A DNA stretch of 64,000 nucleotides from Vitellaria paradoxa (Eukaryota > Streptophyta > Magnoliopsida > Ericales > Sapotaceae), in the NCBI GenBank assembly GCA_019916065.1, contig CM034236.1, positions 17,623,167 to 17,687,166 on the forward strand, written 5' to 3'. The position numbers and the translations under genes were made by a program. The notes beneath the pieces are model-generated. The model made no database searches and was not told where the DNA came from. It worked only from the letters and a program-made list of their open reading frames with translations. Positions 11,850 through 23,072 of the stretch are shown here, piece by piece. How positions within the stretch are numbered: position 1 is the first letter of the stretch; each line of letters opens with the position of its first letter.

Positions 11850-13355
11850 GAAATTAAACTAAACTAAAATGAAAGCAATAACACTACGCATTCAAGATAA
11901 TTTGCAATTCTTGATTACTTTTAATTCTGGGTAGCTTACGTCTTCACTATGGGATATATTGTAATACTTGCGTTAAAACCTAAGTTAGGATTTGTTTGAA
12001 AATTATTGAGGAAGTTTTAATCAAAAGTTTTCACCAGTGATTACAGAGAATATAGTCAAAAACTTCTATTTTCAAAGGGTTCTCAAACAATCCTATTCGA
12101 ATTCAGATTCAAAACCAATTTTTTGAGTTTATCCAAAATTATTAAGAAACTTTTAATCGAAAACCTTTACCAGTGATTACAGAAAATATAGTCAAAGGTT
12201 TTCATTTTCGAATGTTTCTGAAATAAACCAATTCAAATTTGGATTCAAAATCTGAATTTTCAAATCTTCAAAATTATTAAGAAAATTTTAATCGAAAACC
12301 TTTACCAGTGATTACAGAGAATATAGTCAAAAGTTTTCGTTTTCCAAAGTTTTTGAAAGAACTGAATTAGGTTTTAAAAATTGTAGATCCCTATGCATGA
12401 GTTTTCGCAAACTATACGAAGGTCTCTACGCAAATCCTATAGATCAGAGTAACCTACCCTTCCTTGATTCGTTGAGTCAAGAACTAGGGTTTTACGCTAA
12501 CATAACTTTAAATGAAATAAAATCAATCATCAAACACATATTTAAAGAATCTAAAGAATAAGATGAAGAAACAATATTATTAAAATGAAGAACGAAAGTA
12601 AACGTACTCTGAAATCAACGCTGAAACGGAGTATTAAATGACTATGGCTGTAATGAAAACTACGAAGGCTTTGAAGATCCGTAAAAGCATTACACGAACA
12701 TTAAAAGTCTCTAAAAACTATCTAAAACTCTAAAAAGAATGGAAAAACTACACTAAGGCTATGTAAAACTAAACTATGGCTCCCCTAAGGTCAGCCATGT
12801 AGCTTGGGTTATGAAGAAGTTATAAGAAAAACCCTAAAAGACGGAATTAAGCCGTGCACGCATAACACACTGTGGTTCAGACCATCTAGCAGGGGGTCCG
12901 GACCACAGAAACTTTGCTCTTCAAGTGCTGCTTCTCGTTTGATGCTTCTGACAGCTTTTTGTCCTCAACTTTTAATGGGATTTTGACCTTGAAAATGATG
13001 GATTTAGGCTTTGGCTAAAACATGAAAGTTGTAACCCTTTCAGTCTTCTTTCCAACTCAAGAAGCATCAGGTCAGTCCGAATTGTGAGTGAAGATATGAT
13101 CAAAATACTGACAAAGTGTCAAGCTGGAACTTCAGCTGCACACCACTTCAACCATCTTGAACTTCGGACCATTTTTCTCTCCTCGGCAGCTACTTTCATC
13201 GCTGCTAATCTCACTTATTTTTCCATTTTCCCTGCAATTAAGAAAATAATTACTATAAGTAATAAAATAATGATAAAACTTCAAAATAAACTACTTAAAC
13301 GCATTAATAGCTATGCAAAAGTGGAGTTTGTAATTACACTTTTCGAGTGTAATCA
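11850..13355 (-). repeat. 5' LTR fragment of Athila #2
   Basis: Retains the U3 and promoter side that the left copy lost: hairpin module 12870-12908 and TATA-like TTATAAC (minus strand, 12819-12825). The LTR end nearest the primer site (about 240 bases, including TGACCGC) is missing. It ends GTGTAATCA at 13355, followed by the duplicated target ACAAT. Confidence 0.85.
12870..12908 (-). promoter_or_regulatory. Inverted repeat upstream of LTR TATA (Athila #2)
   Basis: Arms CTGTGGTTCAGACC (12870-12883) and GGTCCGGACCACAG (12895-12908), 11-nt loop, with two mismatches. The TATA-like box follows about 45 bp downstream on the minus strand. The homologous modules are at 26528-26566, 33617-33655 and 53895-53933. 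Confidence 0.6.
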
Positions 13356-13657
13356 ACAATCTTGGGATGTAAAGGAGCCCAAGTGACAAAAGGGGATTTG
13401 GCTACACTAGAAAGAAGGAGACAAAGGATGAAGCCTTAACAAGTGAACAGAAAGGCAAACGTGATTCAATTCCAGCCCTCAAAGACTTTTGCTCCAAAAA
13501 ATAGTTAAAGCTCCTTAATCAAAGAAAGGTAATCAACCAAGAGCCTATTTTCAAAAGCCCCAAGGTATGTCCCCTAACTTACAACGTAAGTTTGTTCTTA
13601 TATGTTGTCATTATGGCATACCTGGTCACACAAGACACCATTATCACAAATTGTATG
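13356..13657 (+). pseudogene. gag: Ty1/copia gag, C-terminal portion
   Basis: Continuation of the copia gag broken at 6449; the two halves are separated exactly by the ACAAT-flanked Athila #2. At 13588-13657 it reads KFVLICCHYGIPGHTRHHYHKLYA, a second, degenerate CCHC-type knuckle where Cys positions have become Tyr. This matches the usual CHxCGxxGHxRxxCxKL knuckle just upstream of protease in SIRE-like elements. It is cut at 13657/13658 by CACTA #1, so the rest of the copia element must lie beyond that transposon. Confidence 0.55.
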
Positions 13658-14040
13658 CACTACTAGAAATTATGGTTTTAGTGATTGCCTATGGCGGTTA
13701 CTACAAATGCAAAAATAGTTGCTAATATGTTTTAGTGACGACCTAGCGACCGTCGAGAAGGAGTCGCATTTACGTTGTCGCTAAAAACTATTAGCGACAG
13801 CTTAAGCGGTCGCTATTGTATTTGCGATGGTAATAGTGACTGCCGGTGAGTCAATGGTTAGGACTTTTGCAATTGCTAGAAGCTAGATACAGTCGCTACT
13901 TCTTTCCTGTGAACTTGGTGCCAATTCCCGATCATTTGGTGGGTGGACAGTAGCGACCGCTAGATGTGATCACTGAAGCCCTAATTTTTTTGTTTAAATT
14001 ATTTGATTTAGATTTTTTTCATTAGCGACCATGCATGGCA
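13658..14040 (+). repeat. CACTA #1 terminal and subterminal repeats
   Basis: Terminal CACTACTAG motif followed by many short motifs such as TAGCGACCG, AGCGGTCGCTA, CAGTCGCTA and GTCGCTAAAA in direct and inverted arrangement. Such subterminal arrays are where the TnpA-like protein binds in En/Spm elements. Confidence 0.8.
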
Positions 14041-14280
14041 TGCGCAATAAGTTTTTTTATTTTTTTAAAAAATATTTTATTTTAATTTTTTAATTATTTT
14101 TTATTAATTTTTAAATTCATTTATTATTTATATTATTTATTTGTAAATATTTATTTCGAAATTAATTTAATCTGGTTATAATTTAAATTGCACATGTAAT
14201 AGAAAATTTTTTAAAAAACATAAGACAAAAACGTTCATTTATACATATAAAAATAGTGTGAAATTTAATTATAAAATTTG
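14041..14280. other. AT-rich spacer of CACTA #1
   Basis: Almost pure A/T with no gene or motif that I recognise. Confidence 0.5.
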
Positions 14281-14917
14281 TTATATATAAATGTACAGAA
14301 CACAAAAAACAAAATACAAATGTACAGAACGTATTGTATTAGTTCTACTCCCATCAATTTCTTTAACATCATTGTCCTCAAAATGATCGGTATTAATCTC
14401 GATAACTTCTTCACTTTCATCTAGCTTTGACTTAGAATTAGAATGTACAGCATTAGTTCTATTAATTCCTATCAATTTCTTTGACATCATTGTCTTTAAA
14501 ATGATCAGCATCGGTCACAATAACTTCATCGTTATCCTCTAACTTTGACTTAAACACCACCTCAAAATTAGAAAGAACCACATTATCTATATTCTTATCA
14601 ATTTCGTTAACATCATTGTTCTCAGATTGATCATAAATTAAGGCTTCGTCATCTCCACCCAAGCAAAGATTACTTGCACCTGTCAGATTAGTATAACAAC
14701 CTATGTTTTTTGGTGCCAATTCACGCACGATACCAGCTAGCATCATGAGCATTGGATCAGCCTGCTCTATAGCCACGACATTAGTCGTACTCTGTGCATG
14801 CACCTGGAAAACAATAGGACTTGAACTGAAATTCCATCTAACATTGAACGTGGCATGAGTTGTTGAAGACAAAAATATATAGCTGTACTTCCAAACTATC
14901 CGAACTGGACAATTCAA
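14281..14917 (-). CDS. Unrecognised open frames with acidic repeat
   Basis: Two overlapping minus-strand frames (14462-14917, 151 aa, and 14281-14511, 76 aa). I do not recognise the family. The C-terminal halves contain an internal repeat: EVIVTDADHFKDNDVKEIDRN resembles EVIEINTDHFEDNDVKEIDG, and the DNA at 14345-14440 and 14462-14545 is duplicated accordingly. The protein would be acidic and Asp/Glu/Asn-rich there. Reading upstream of 14917 meets stops but stays coding-like. Position inside a CACTA element suggests an element gene remnant or captured host exon; neither can be proved from sequence alone. Confidence 0.3.
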
Positions 14918-15236
14918 GAATTGTATACGTCAATCCCTATGTGTTCATCAAAAGAATGATGAACCTGATCGAAGACCTAATCCGTTGCCTAAGGATGACC
15001 AAATGGGTGGCATATAAGATTCTTGAACGGGTCTAAGTTTCACTAATGCATGCAAATGAATAAAATGTAATATCCCAGATTTTCATATTGGAAAAAATTG
15101 ATGGTTTCTAACATGTTTTGGGCATGATAATATGTTATTTAAGCAATATTAGTCATTAGAGATGACTTAGGGGTGTGAATTTTGGAAGAAGTGGGCAAAA
15201 TAGCTTAAAAGTCAACATTTTAACTCGGAGGTATAT

Positions 15237-15322
15237 AGAGAGGCACCCGAGGTAGGAGGGTGGGCGTTCGAGGTCCTAGGGCGGGCGCCCGGGGTGTCCA
15301 TTGGGGCGCCCCGCCTGTGCAG
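15237..15322 (+). promoter_or_regulatory. GC-rich module upstream of LTR TATA box
   Basis: An island of GGGCGCCC-like motifs (GGCACCCGAGG, GGGCGTTCGAGG, GGGCGCCCGGGG, GGGGCGCCCCG) in otherwise AT-rich DNA, about 125 bp upstream of TATATAAG. It is similar in style to 5218-5510 in the unrelated Athila #1 LTR. Confidence 0.5.
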
Positions 15323-15444
15323 TAAGTCAAAGGTATGGTGTTGCTTTGGTTTGTCAACCAAGGGTTTAACCTAAACTTCAGGTTTATAGGATATGGGAGA
15401 AATGCTAGGCTCCTGTAGAATGCTTGGGGATTAAGCCAAGATTG

Positions 15445-15452
15445 TATATAAG
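15445..15452 (+). promoter_or_regulatory. TATA box of solo LTR
   Basis: TATATAAG, with a second overlapping copy (TATATATAAG) immediately after it; position about 380 bp into a 2-kb LTR. Confidence 0.5.
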
Positions 15453-16013
15453 TATATATAAGAGGAGAGAGAGAGATTTTTAGGGTATTGGAAGATAACT
15501 GAGAGAGGAGAAGTGGAAGTTTTCTTTGGATGATTGGTAAGTTGTTCAAACTCTAACCAAATGCAAATTAATTTCACAAGATTGAGATTGAGTTCTCAAG
15601 GAACATTTCCATATATATTTTTTGTTGTTTGGATAAAAGGGTGAGAAAATCAATTAAGCCAAAGTTGGAAGCCAAAACTGGGAGTTCATCACTTCTCTTG
15701 ATCCATTTTGTTCAAGCTTGAGGTAGGGATTTAAAGTCTCATTTTTGCATATATGAGATGCATCTGAACTAGCAAACCCTCTCATAAAATTTATTTTAGA
15801 TTTGGAAGCCTTGGTAATGAATTTGTGCAAGAGATATATAGGTGTATATGTATATGTATAGGTGGTAACCAAAACTTAAATTGGGATGAAATGAATGGAT
15901 TAAAACTAGTTTTGATTCACTTTTTAGAGTCTTTTAGACCCTAAACAACTTAAGGAAACAAGGTTTTGGATTATACATTTGATTTGGTGGAGTTTGAGAC
16001 CCAAATGTACAAG

Positions 16014-16373
16014 CTACAAAATCCATTGCAATGTGCTCCCACTTCCATTCGGACACAGGTAAAGGTTAGAGTAATCCAGCTGGTTTCTGGTGTTCTGGTT
16101 TGATCTACTGACAGGCAAGACATTTAGCTATGAACCGAGCAACATCCTTCTTCATTCTCTTCCACCAATACTGTCGTGCTAAATCTCGATACATCTTTGT
16201 ACTTCCAGGGTGAATGGCAAATATTGAATTATGGAAATCATGCAATATTTCCTCTCAAAGGCCATCAGAGTTTGGGACATATAACTTCCATAATGCTGTA
16301 GTCCTTGATTAGAGTGAAGTGTCCATCCTTCTATAATCTCTCTAGATAAGATTTGAGCTACCATCTTCTTCAT
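16014..16373 (-). pseudogene. Integrase, N-terminal fragment
   Basis: Encodes the zinc-binding region and the start of the catalytic core: in one frame YLPFTLEVQRCIEI (gas-phase equivalent of HPGSTKMYRDL), then QYWWKRMKKDVARFIAKCLACQ and, past a stop at about 16100, PEWKWEHIAMDFV-like sequence whose Asp is the first catalytic residue. The sequence is cut two codons after it. Frame changes and stops make it dead. It inserts element cDNA in intact relatives. Confidence 0.8.
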
Positions 16374-17338
16374 TTTTCATCATGTTGTTGCACATCGATT
16401 ACCTTAGTGAGCATCATAGGAATTGCCATCAGAGAACAACTTGTCACTGTAACATTTCCCTGATCAAATCTGATCTCAAATTCATTCACCGATTATAGCA
16501 TCTTCCATTCCCGCACTGCCAAATTCGTCAATGTTGAATGTGATTTCCTACTGAGTGCATATGCTACAACATTTGCCTTTCCTGGATGATACTGAAAGGT
16601 GAAATCGAAATCCTCCAGATATTCCATCCAGCATCATTGTCGCAAGTTCAGGTCTCGTTAGGTGAACAGATATTTCAGACTCTTGTGATCTGAAAAGACT
16701 TCAAACTTTTCACCGTACAAATAATGCCTCCAAAGTTTCAATGCAAAAACAACTACGGCCAATTCTAGATCGTGGGTTGGATAATTCTTCTCATGGTTTC
16801 TCAGTTGTCGAAAACCATAAGTGACTACGTGGTCCAATTGCATTAGCACACAACCCAATCTTTCCCTTGAGGCATCACAGTATACTGTATATCCTACCCC
16901 TCGTTCTGGTATGATTAGAACCGGGGCTTGAGTCAATCGAGCCTTCAACTCGAGCCTTCAACTCTTGAAAAGCTCTTTCACATTTCTCATCCCAAACAAA
17001 CTTGACATCCTTGCTGATTAACCGCATCATGGGCGCAGCAATCCGAGAAAAGGCCTTAATGAACCGTCGGTAGTACCCTGCCAAACCGAGGAAACTTCTT
17101 ATCTCGAAGACTGTCTTCAGTTGCTCCCAGCTCATTACGGCTTCTACTTTTGTTGGGTCCACAGTAACACCATCTGTTGAGACTATATATCCCAAGAATG
17201 GTATCTTTGTTAGCCAAAATTCACATTTGCTAGCCTTGGCATACAATTGGTGATCTAATAAAGTTTGTAGGATGATAAGAAGGTACTGTTCATGCTCTTG
17301 TTCATCCTTTGAATAAATAAGTTTGTCGTCAATGAAGA
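16374..17338 (-). pseudogene. RNase H and C-terminal reverse transcriptase
   Basis: Two frames (16658-16948 and 16875-17246). The RT thumb reads [19 protein letters not shown] and the connection [20 protein letters not shown]; RNase H follows with [14 protein letters not shown] (first catalytic Asp), [19 protein letters not shown] (Glu) and [11 protein letters not shown] (Asp). A duplicated ACTCGAGCCTTCAA segment near 16940-16965 shifts the frame between them. Past RNase H (16374-16657) the linker to integrase is recognisable but broken. RT copies element RNA and RNase H degrades the template. Confidence 0.88.
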
Positions 17339-17845
17339 CTACAACAAACTATCCAGGTATGGATGGAAACCACGATTCATAAGATCCATGAATGCTGCTG
17401 GCACATTGGTGAGTCCAAAAGGCATAACCACAAACTCGTGGTGCCTATATCTCGTACAGAAAGCTATCTTTGGAATGTCTTCTTCTCGAATACGTAATTG
17501 ATGGTATCTTGACTGAAGATCGATCTTAGAGAAGAATAGTGAACCCCTTAATTGATCAAATAAATCATCTATACATGGCAAGGGATATTTGTTCTTGATA
17601 GTGACTCTATTCAGCTTTCTGCAATCAATACACAGCCGTAAACTTCCATATTTTTTCTTTGTAAAAAAAGCCGACGCTCCCCAGGGGGGAACACTGGGTC
17701 GAATGAATCCTAGCTGGAATAATTCTTCAAGTTGTACTTTTAATTCTTGAAGTTCTGCTGGTGCCATTCGGTAAGGGGCTATTGAAATTGGTGCAACCCC
17801 TGGCTGTAGATCTATACAAAAATCTATTTCTCGCTGAGGTGGCAA
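17339..17845 (-). pseudogene. Reverse transcriptase core
   Basis: 168-aa frame with the expected motifs in order: [60 protein letters not shown] (catalytic Asp), [19 protein letters not shown]. The catalytic YxDD is read as FIDDK just past 17339 in a shifted frame, so one frame break sits beside the active site. Confidence 0.9.
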
Positions 17846-18400
17846 ACCGAGAAACTCCTTAGGAAAAACATTTGGGAACTCACAAACTACTCAAGGGAGA
17901 GCAGTCTGTGGAAGCTCCTCATTCAAAGTCAGATTGGCTAGCAAGCTATTTAATTACTTACAACCTTGAGAATATACTGGGGATATAATTGGATCTTCTT
18001 GGGAATCTCCTTGGATACAGAATCGAGCTCCTGATGGAAGAATCGCCGACACATGCTTCAGATGACAATCAATAATTGCTTGGTGTAAAGACAACCAGTC
18101 CATTCCTAGAATGATATCGTAGGTGTTCACATCCAACTAGATAAGATCACATTCTACTATGATCTCCCCGAATTAGATTGCACAAGATCTAGTGAGCTTA
18201 TTTGCCATAGTGTTATTACCCAGAGGGGAATCAATGGTTAAGGTTCCACTCAATTCCTTTGGTATTAATTTTAATGAACGTGCACATTTGGAAGATATAA
18301 AGGAATGCGAAGTGCCAGTATCAACTAGGATTGCCACCCAAGTATTAAAGAGTAATGAGGTAAGCTGAATAACTGTGTTCTCTGGTACCGCTGTAATGGG
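17846..18400 (-). pseudogene. Retroviral-type aspartic protease
   Basis: On the minus strand a frame contains AILVDTGTSHSFISSKCA (about 18290-18340), the DTG catalytic loop, and further on DVNTYDIILGMDWLSLHQAIIDC (18060-18136), the hydrophobic ILGMDWL flap region of plant gypsy proteases. The ORF is broken by a stop near 18137-18140 and another near 17960. It would cleave the gag-pol polyprotein. Confidence 0.85.
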
Positions 18401-19639
18401 TTAGGGTGCTTCCCAATGGTTAAGTGCAAATATGCATCCCTGTGGAACAGTATTATCCCTTCTTGGCCCTGGCTGTCCTTCACCACGACCTCGTCTTCCG
18501 CCATTGTTCTTCTGTTGTCCTCCTTGCTGGTTCATGTTAGGATTCTGAAAAGATAGTCTTTGTTGAAAATGTTGTTGTGGAGATGTGTATGTGATCCGTG
18601 CTGGTCTTGGATTTCGCAAATTCTGTTGATTTTGCTTGGGGTATGTCATTGCCCTCTGAGGACAATCCCTTTTAAAATGCCCAAGTTGCCCACACTGGTA
18701 ACAGGCATTTGGATCCTTTTGCTGATGTCGAGGTTGACTCCTTCCTCCATTTTTCTTTTGTGGTTGAACACCATACTATTTGTTGTTTTCAAAAAATCTA
18801 CCTTATTTTTGTCCAGCATTTTTGTTTTGCCTCATGATTGAACCCTTGAACATTGATCCCTTAAGCTTGGCAGTATCTTGCATTTCCATTTCCACAGCAA
18901 TGGCTGCCCTCACAGCAGCAGCATAAGAAGTGTGCATCATACCAATAATCCGTCCCCGAATGTCAGTCCGTAAGCCCCATGTAAACTGATCAGCCCTTGC
19001 CTTGTCAGTTAAGTTCAAATTCTGGGCATACTTGGACAGACTAGCAAACATTACTTCGTACTGCATAACGGTCATGCTACGCTGCTTCAGGGATAAAAAC
19101 TCCCATGTCTTAGCATCCTTGAAGGTTTGTGGAAAGAAGTGATCCATGAACAATTATTCAAATCTTTCCTAGGTCATAGTTGTAGTGTCATGACTTCCCT
19201 TAACGAAAGTCCACCATTCATATGCATCACCCCGCAGTCGGAACGTTGCCAGGGTTATCTTAGTAGCATCACAGGTTATTCCTATAGTCTCTAACATACG
19301 AGAGACTTCTTTAAACCAGTTCTCAGCTGCTAATGGTTCTGGCTCACCATGGAATGATGGTGGGTCATACCATAAGAAGTTTCTCAGGTCATCATCATGC
19401 CTTCTTACTGGCGGTATCGCTAGTGCTACTCCCGCTACAACCGCTGCCGACATTGCCGCTGGTGCTCATGGATTCATCTGTATGAATTGGGCTATAACTG
19501 TCGCCATGTCCCAGATAGCTTGGGCCATCTCGTTGTTAACATTGGTGGTGGTCGTAGATTGTGCATTTGTTGGTTGCGATTACACCTAATTTCTACTATT
19601 GCTTCGGGGTCGTCCACGGCCTCTTCTGGTGTTTTCCAT
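18401..19639 (-). pseudogene. gag: Gag of chromovirus-like element
   Basis: Start chosen at the ATG at 19639 (MENTRRGRGRPR), about 100 bases after the primer-binding site. In order: basic N-terminus; MAQAIWDMATVIAQF; capsid core with FHGEPEPLAAENWFKEVSRM and ATFRLRGDAYEWW (19169-19453); MDHFFPQTFKDAKTWEF and KARADQFTWGLRTDIRGRI (18803-19153); a CCHC knuckle C-Y-Q-C-x4-H-x4-C (about 18660-18705); and a Gln/Asn/Gly-rich tail. In-frame stops at about 19160 and in the N-terminus interrupt it. Confidence 0.88.
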
Positions 19640-19741
19640 TTTATATAGGATTGATGGGTTAGTTAGGTACTTACACACAAATACACATAATGAGTATAAG
19701 AATACCCAATCCCCACTACCCTTAGGTAAATCGTAAACCTA

Positions 19742-19755
19742 TGGCTCTGATACTA
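19742..19755 (-). other. Primer-binding site (tRNA-iMet)
   Basis: Plus-strand TGGCTCTGATACTA corresponds to the 3' end of plant initiator tRNA-Met (TGGCTCTGATACCA) with one mismatch. It lies a few bases inside the 5' LTR end at 19759. Confidence 0.85.
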
Positions 19756-20524
19756 AGCTGTCACACCCCAGATTTTCATAACCGAATGCCCAGGGGTGAC
19801 TTGGGATTTATTTGTTGGGTATAAAAATAAGATGATAATAACACGCTGTCACACCCCAAAATTTTTCTCCAAACTGGAGTTGACCCGCAAGAAAAATTTA
19901 AGATATTCAAAATCCCTTGTTTATCCCAAATAATATTTATAAGTCATTGGACTGAATCATTTGATAGGATTTCAACTACAGGGCACAAAATAAAGATAGA
20001 GAAAAAATATTATAGAGCCATCTAAGTGTCCCAACCACGCGATTAACATTTCATAACAAATAAAAACAAATAAGGTCTAAACTTAATAATTACAGTCATC
20101 CAACAATTATTATTACAGACCACAAAAATAAAGTCTTCTAGCTCTGTGCAGGAAAGAAAAAAATTAGATAACTCTTCTGATGGAATATTTAAGAGAAATT
20201 AATCTCTTTCCAGCTCATCTTTAGTATCCCTTTGCTTAATATCCTAAAAAAAATATTCCCACAGGGGGTGAGCTACTAAAGCCCAGTAATCAGAATCTTT
20301 TAGGTGCCTATATGCAGTGGTTGTAATGTTACACTGTATTAAGTGACCCACTATAGTGAATGTGATTAGGTGGCATACTGTTTATGCAACAATTAATTCA
20401 ATAGATCCCAATTGAATAATGTAAATTATACTTATAACGGTTCAATAAAACCATCACCGTAACTACTATTTTACTTACAGGTAAAAATAGTTAAATATTG
20501 ATGTGTGTACCACAATGAAGTCTA

Positions 20525-20579
20525 TGTCGCAGTGGTAGGGATCTCAGATTCAGATCTTCAAGGTCTCGGGATCAAACCC
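20525..20579 (+). other. tRNA-like segment 1 (A box and B box) in LTR
   Basis: TGTCGCAGTGG (20525-20535) fits the A-box consensus TRGYNNARNGG with one mismatch and GGATCAAACCC (20569-20579) fits the B box RGTTCRANYCC with one mismatch; spacing 44 bp as in tRNA genes and tRNA-derived SINEs. The same segment is at 46132-46186 and, inverted, in the two other copies. It does not fold as a full tRNA. Confidence 0.45.
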
Positions 20580-21338
20580 CGTAGTGATATAGGTTTCATA
20601 TAAATATATATATATATTTATAAAATATTCATCAAGAGGAATTAAATATAATTAAATAATTCCAACACATCATTCATATATAAACAAGAGAGGTTGCTAG
20701 TCACAATAAAATTTGGTAAAAGTGTTTAATCTAAATCCTCCTAGGATAATCATACTCCTATCCTCCTCTACCCCTAGCCTTGGGAACCAGTGACTTTACG
20801 GGTTTAGCATCCAATGCAAACCGACGGTGTCACCCACCAAAAACTTAGCCGTTATGATCGGCTACTTGACTAGCCAAGTTAGAAGGGAGCATCTCCCAAA
20901 TAAAATGCATGTTCCCATCTTCATCTAAAAGGCCATTTCTACCCATCGATCACCCCATTGCCAAAAATAACTTTGGCACCAAGTGCCTTAAATTTGTTTC
21001 TCACCCTTTTACATTCCCAAGGGTAATAAGACATTTTTAATTACAACCGGCAATGTCCCCAGGCGATGAATCAAAAGTGGAATTATTCAGTTACATGCAG
21101 TAGATTTTTAAGTACTTTATCAAAATCCCTAATACAATAATAATTATTAATAAATCAAAGATTTAACATAGTCACCAATATTATCATCACAAAGGTAGGT
21201 ACTACATGTAAATTAACAAGTAGCGAGTAGCTAGAAATAATTTAGAATTCAAATTAGTATTTTAGTTAATTATTTTGACAAGTTTTCTGTACTACCTTTG
21301 ATAAGAATAAAATTATTTCTAATGGTATATTAATTAAG

Positions 21339-21430
21339 CCGAGGTTGGTAGCTTAGTGGGCGGGCGACCCTAATTACGGTTTGAAGTTGCAAGTTCAAAC
21401 CTCATTGACTCCGATCTCGGTTTTTTTTTT
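21339..21430 (+). other. tRNA-like segment 2 with T-run in LTR
   Basis: TAGCTTAGTGG (21349-21359) is a perfect A-box match and AGTTCAAACCT (21392-21402) a B box with one mismatch (AGTTCGAACCT in the copy at 47010). CCGAG (21340) and CTCGG (21416-21420) could form an acceptor-like stem, and a run of ten T (21421-21430), a Pol III terminator-like signal, follows at once. The anticodon and T stems do not pair well, so this is tRNA-derived, not a gene. Confidence 0.5.
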
Positions 21431-22970
21431 CCTCTTTTACCTTTTTATTTTATTATTTTATGGAATATAAAGATAATAAATAGCTCTTTGGACTCATATT
21501 AAATTTTAGAAAAATTTATAAGTTTTATTTTATTCAAAACAATTTGAGTAAATTTTCAATCATCATCTTATGTATAACCAAACCCTTATCATAAGTTTTC
21601 GGCTTCAAGATATCCACAAATATTCGTAGAATTATTTCAATATTTAGGAAGATATTAAATAAGTTTCATTAAATTCACTTAATCATAAAAATATAGTTAT
21701 ATAACTTGCTAGGTTGACAAAACAATGCATAAAAAAATCAATTAAAATAAATCAATGTTTTTTTTAGGAAGACCAAATGAGGAAAGAATTAGTCCATTGT
21801 TTCATTTGGCATTTTTATCAAATACTAGGTTCTAATTAGCCATTTTAGTTTGAATAAGTCATCCAACTATCTATGATGAAACTGATTGTCTAAGTCAGTT
21901 ATCATAAATATTAGAGTGTCAAATGATACATAATATCCAATCTAAAATAATTTCATATCAATTGGAAAATAATTAAGTAGAATCAACTTAACAGTCCGCT
22001 TTAGTATTATATCAAAATAGTATAAGTGTTTTACTATATCAGGCCTTGTGAACAAAATTACACGTTAATAGAAATTATTAACATGATAATAATTAACAGA
22101 AGGTAATTGGAAATTTAAATAAATCTTTAAACATAATATTCTAAAAAAAATCCAAACAAGTATCAATTAAAGGCTAAATAGAGATAGCAGCTTAAAAGAA
22201 AATTCATATAAAATAGAGCAGAACTCTAATATCTATAACTTTATATCTGTAGAAACTAGACTTTAAGACCTATAACTTTCATGTTTTACGCTTTTTAAAA
22301 TTCTAAGGTCTAAAGGTGCAAAAACAGTCTTGAATTTAGTTTGTTCAGAAGATACAATTTTACACGTGCTCGGTATTTTGGACATAACTTTTGACTCACA
22401 AATCGGATTGATGCAAATCTTTTTGGGTTGGAAAGAAAACTTAAAGGCTACAACTTTTACGTTTTAGCCAAAGCCTAATTCCACCATTTTAGGGGTCAAG
22501 AATACATCAAAAGTTACAAACAGTGAGCTGTCAGCATATTGGGCTACATCAGTCAAAGTTTCGGCTTCCCTACCCCCAATATACGGATATTATATTTTTA
22601 TTACAATCAAATTTCATACTTTAAACACAGAAAAAATACTTTAGCTTCAAATTTGAAGGCATCAAATATATTTTAGGAGATTCGTCATCCTACCTTAATG
22701 AAGATATTGGTGACCAAGCCTGTAAAGGAAAAAGGAGTTGAGCTTTGAACACCACCTAATTGAAAATTTTCAAGCCTTTCTTCTTCCTCCAAACAACACC
22801 AAATGTCCAACCACACTTGATAAAAATATATTTTTTTTCTTTCTTATTTTTTTCTTCTCTTTGAAGGCACACAATTTATAAGAATCATGGGAGTGTAGAG
22901 AAAGTTATTGGTGGAGAAAATAATCATGCTTCAAATCAACTAAGGTAAGATCATGCATATACAATTGGTA

Positions 22971-23072
22971 GCATGATCCAAGAATCATGCTTACTTTTTG
23001 ACTATCTAACCATATCATTTAAGAAAAGTATTGGGGAAGATGTATGGAGGTGGCATGATCCAAGAATCATGC
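22971..23072 (-). promoter_or_regulatory. Pair of 20-bp palindromes upstream of LTR TATA
   Basis: GCATGATCCAAGAATCATGC occurs at 22971-22990 and again at 23053-23072, each an inverted repeat GCATGAT/ATCATGC around a 6-bp centre. The minus-strand TATA box (TATAAAT, 22874-22880) lies about 90 bp downstream. The pair is kept in every copy of this LTR. Confidence 0.6.

Larger units (their letters stand above)
6450..13355 (-). mobile_element. Athila-type LTR retrotransposon #2 (non-autonomous, deleted)
   Basis: Minus-strand element flanked by a perfect 5-bp target duplication ACAAT (6445-6449 and 13356-13360). It carries gag and protease but no polymerase genes. Both LTR/internal junctions have been removed: the left LTR breaks at about 7221 and continues in the 3' untranslated region, and the right LTR begins at about 11850, directly after the gag start codon, so the primer-binding site, leader and LTR end are missing. 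The ends beyond the deletions are intact (TGACCGC... and ...GTGTAATCA). Confidence 0.9.

Noticed and set aside
15066..16013. 3' LTR of the truncated chromovirus-like element
   Set aside because: It is in the opposite orientation, of a different sequence family, and continues at 23602 up to a TAAAA duplication.
21339..21420. True tRNA gene
   Set aside because: A and B boxes are good, but anticodon and T stems do not pair and the segment is repeated at the same place in every LTR copy.
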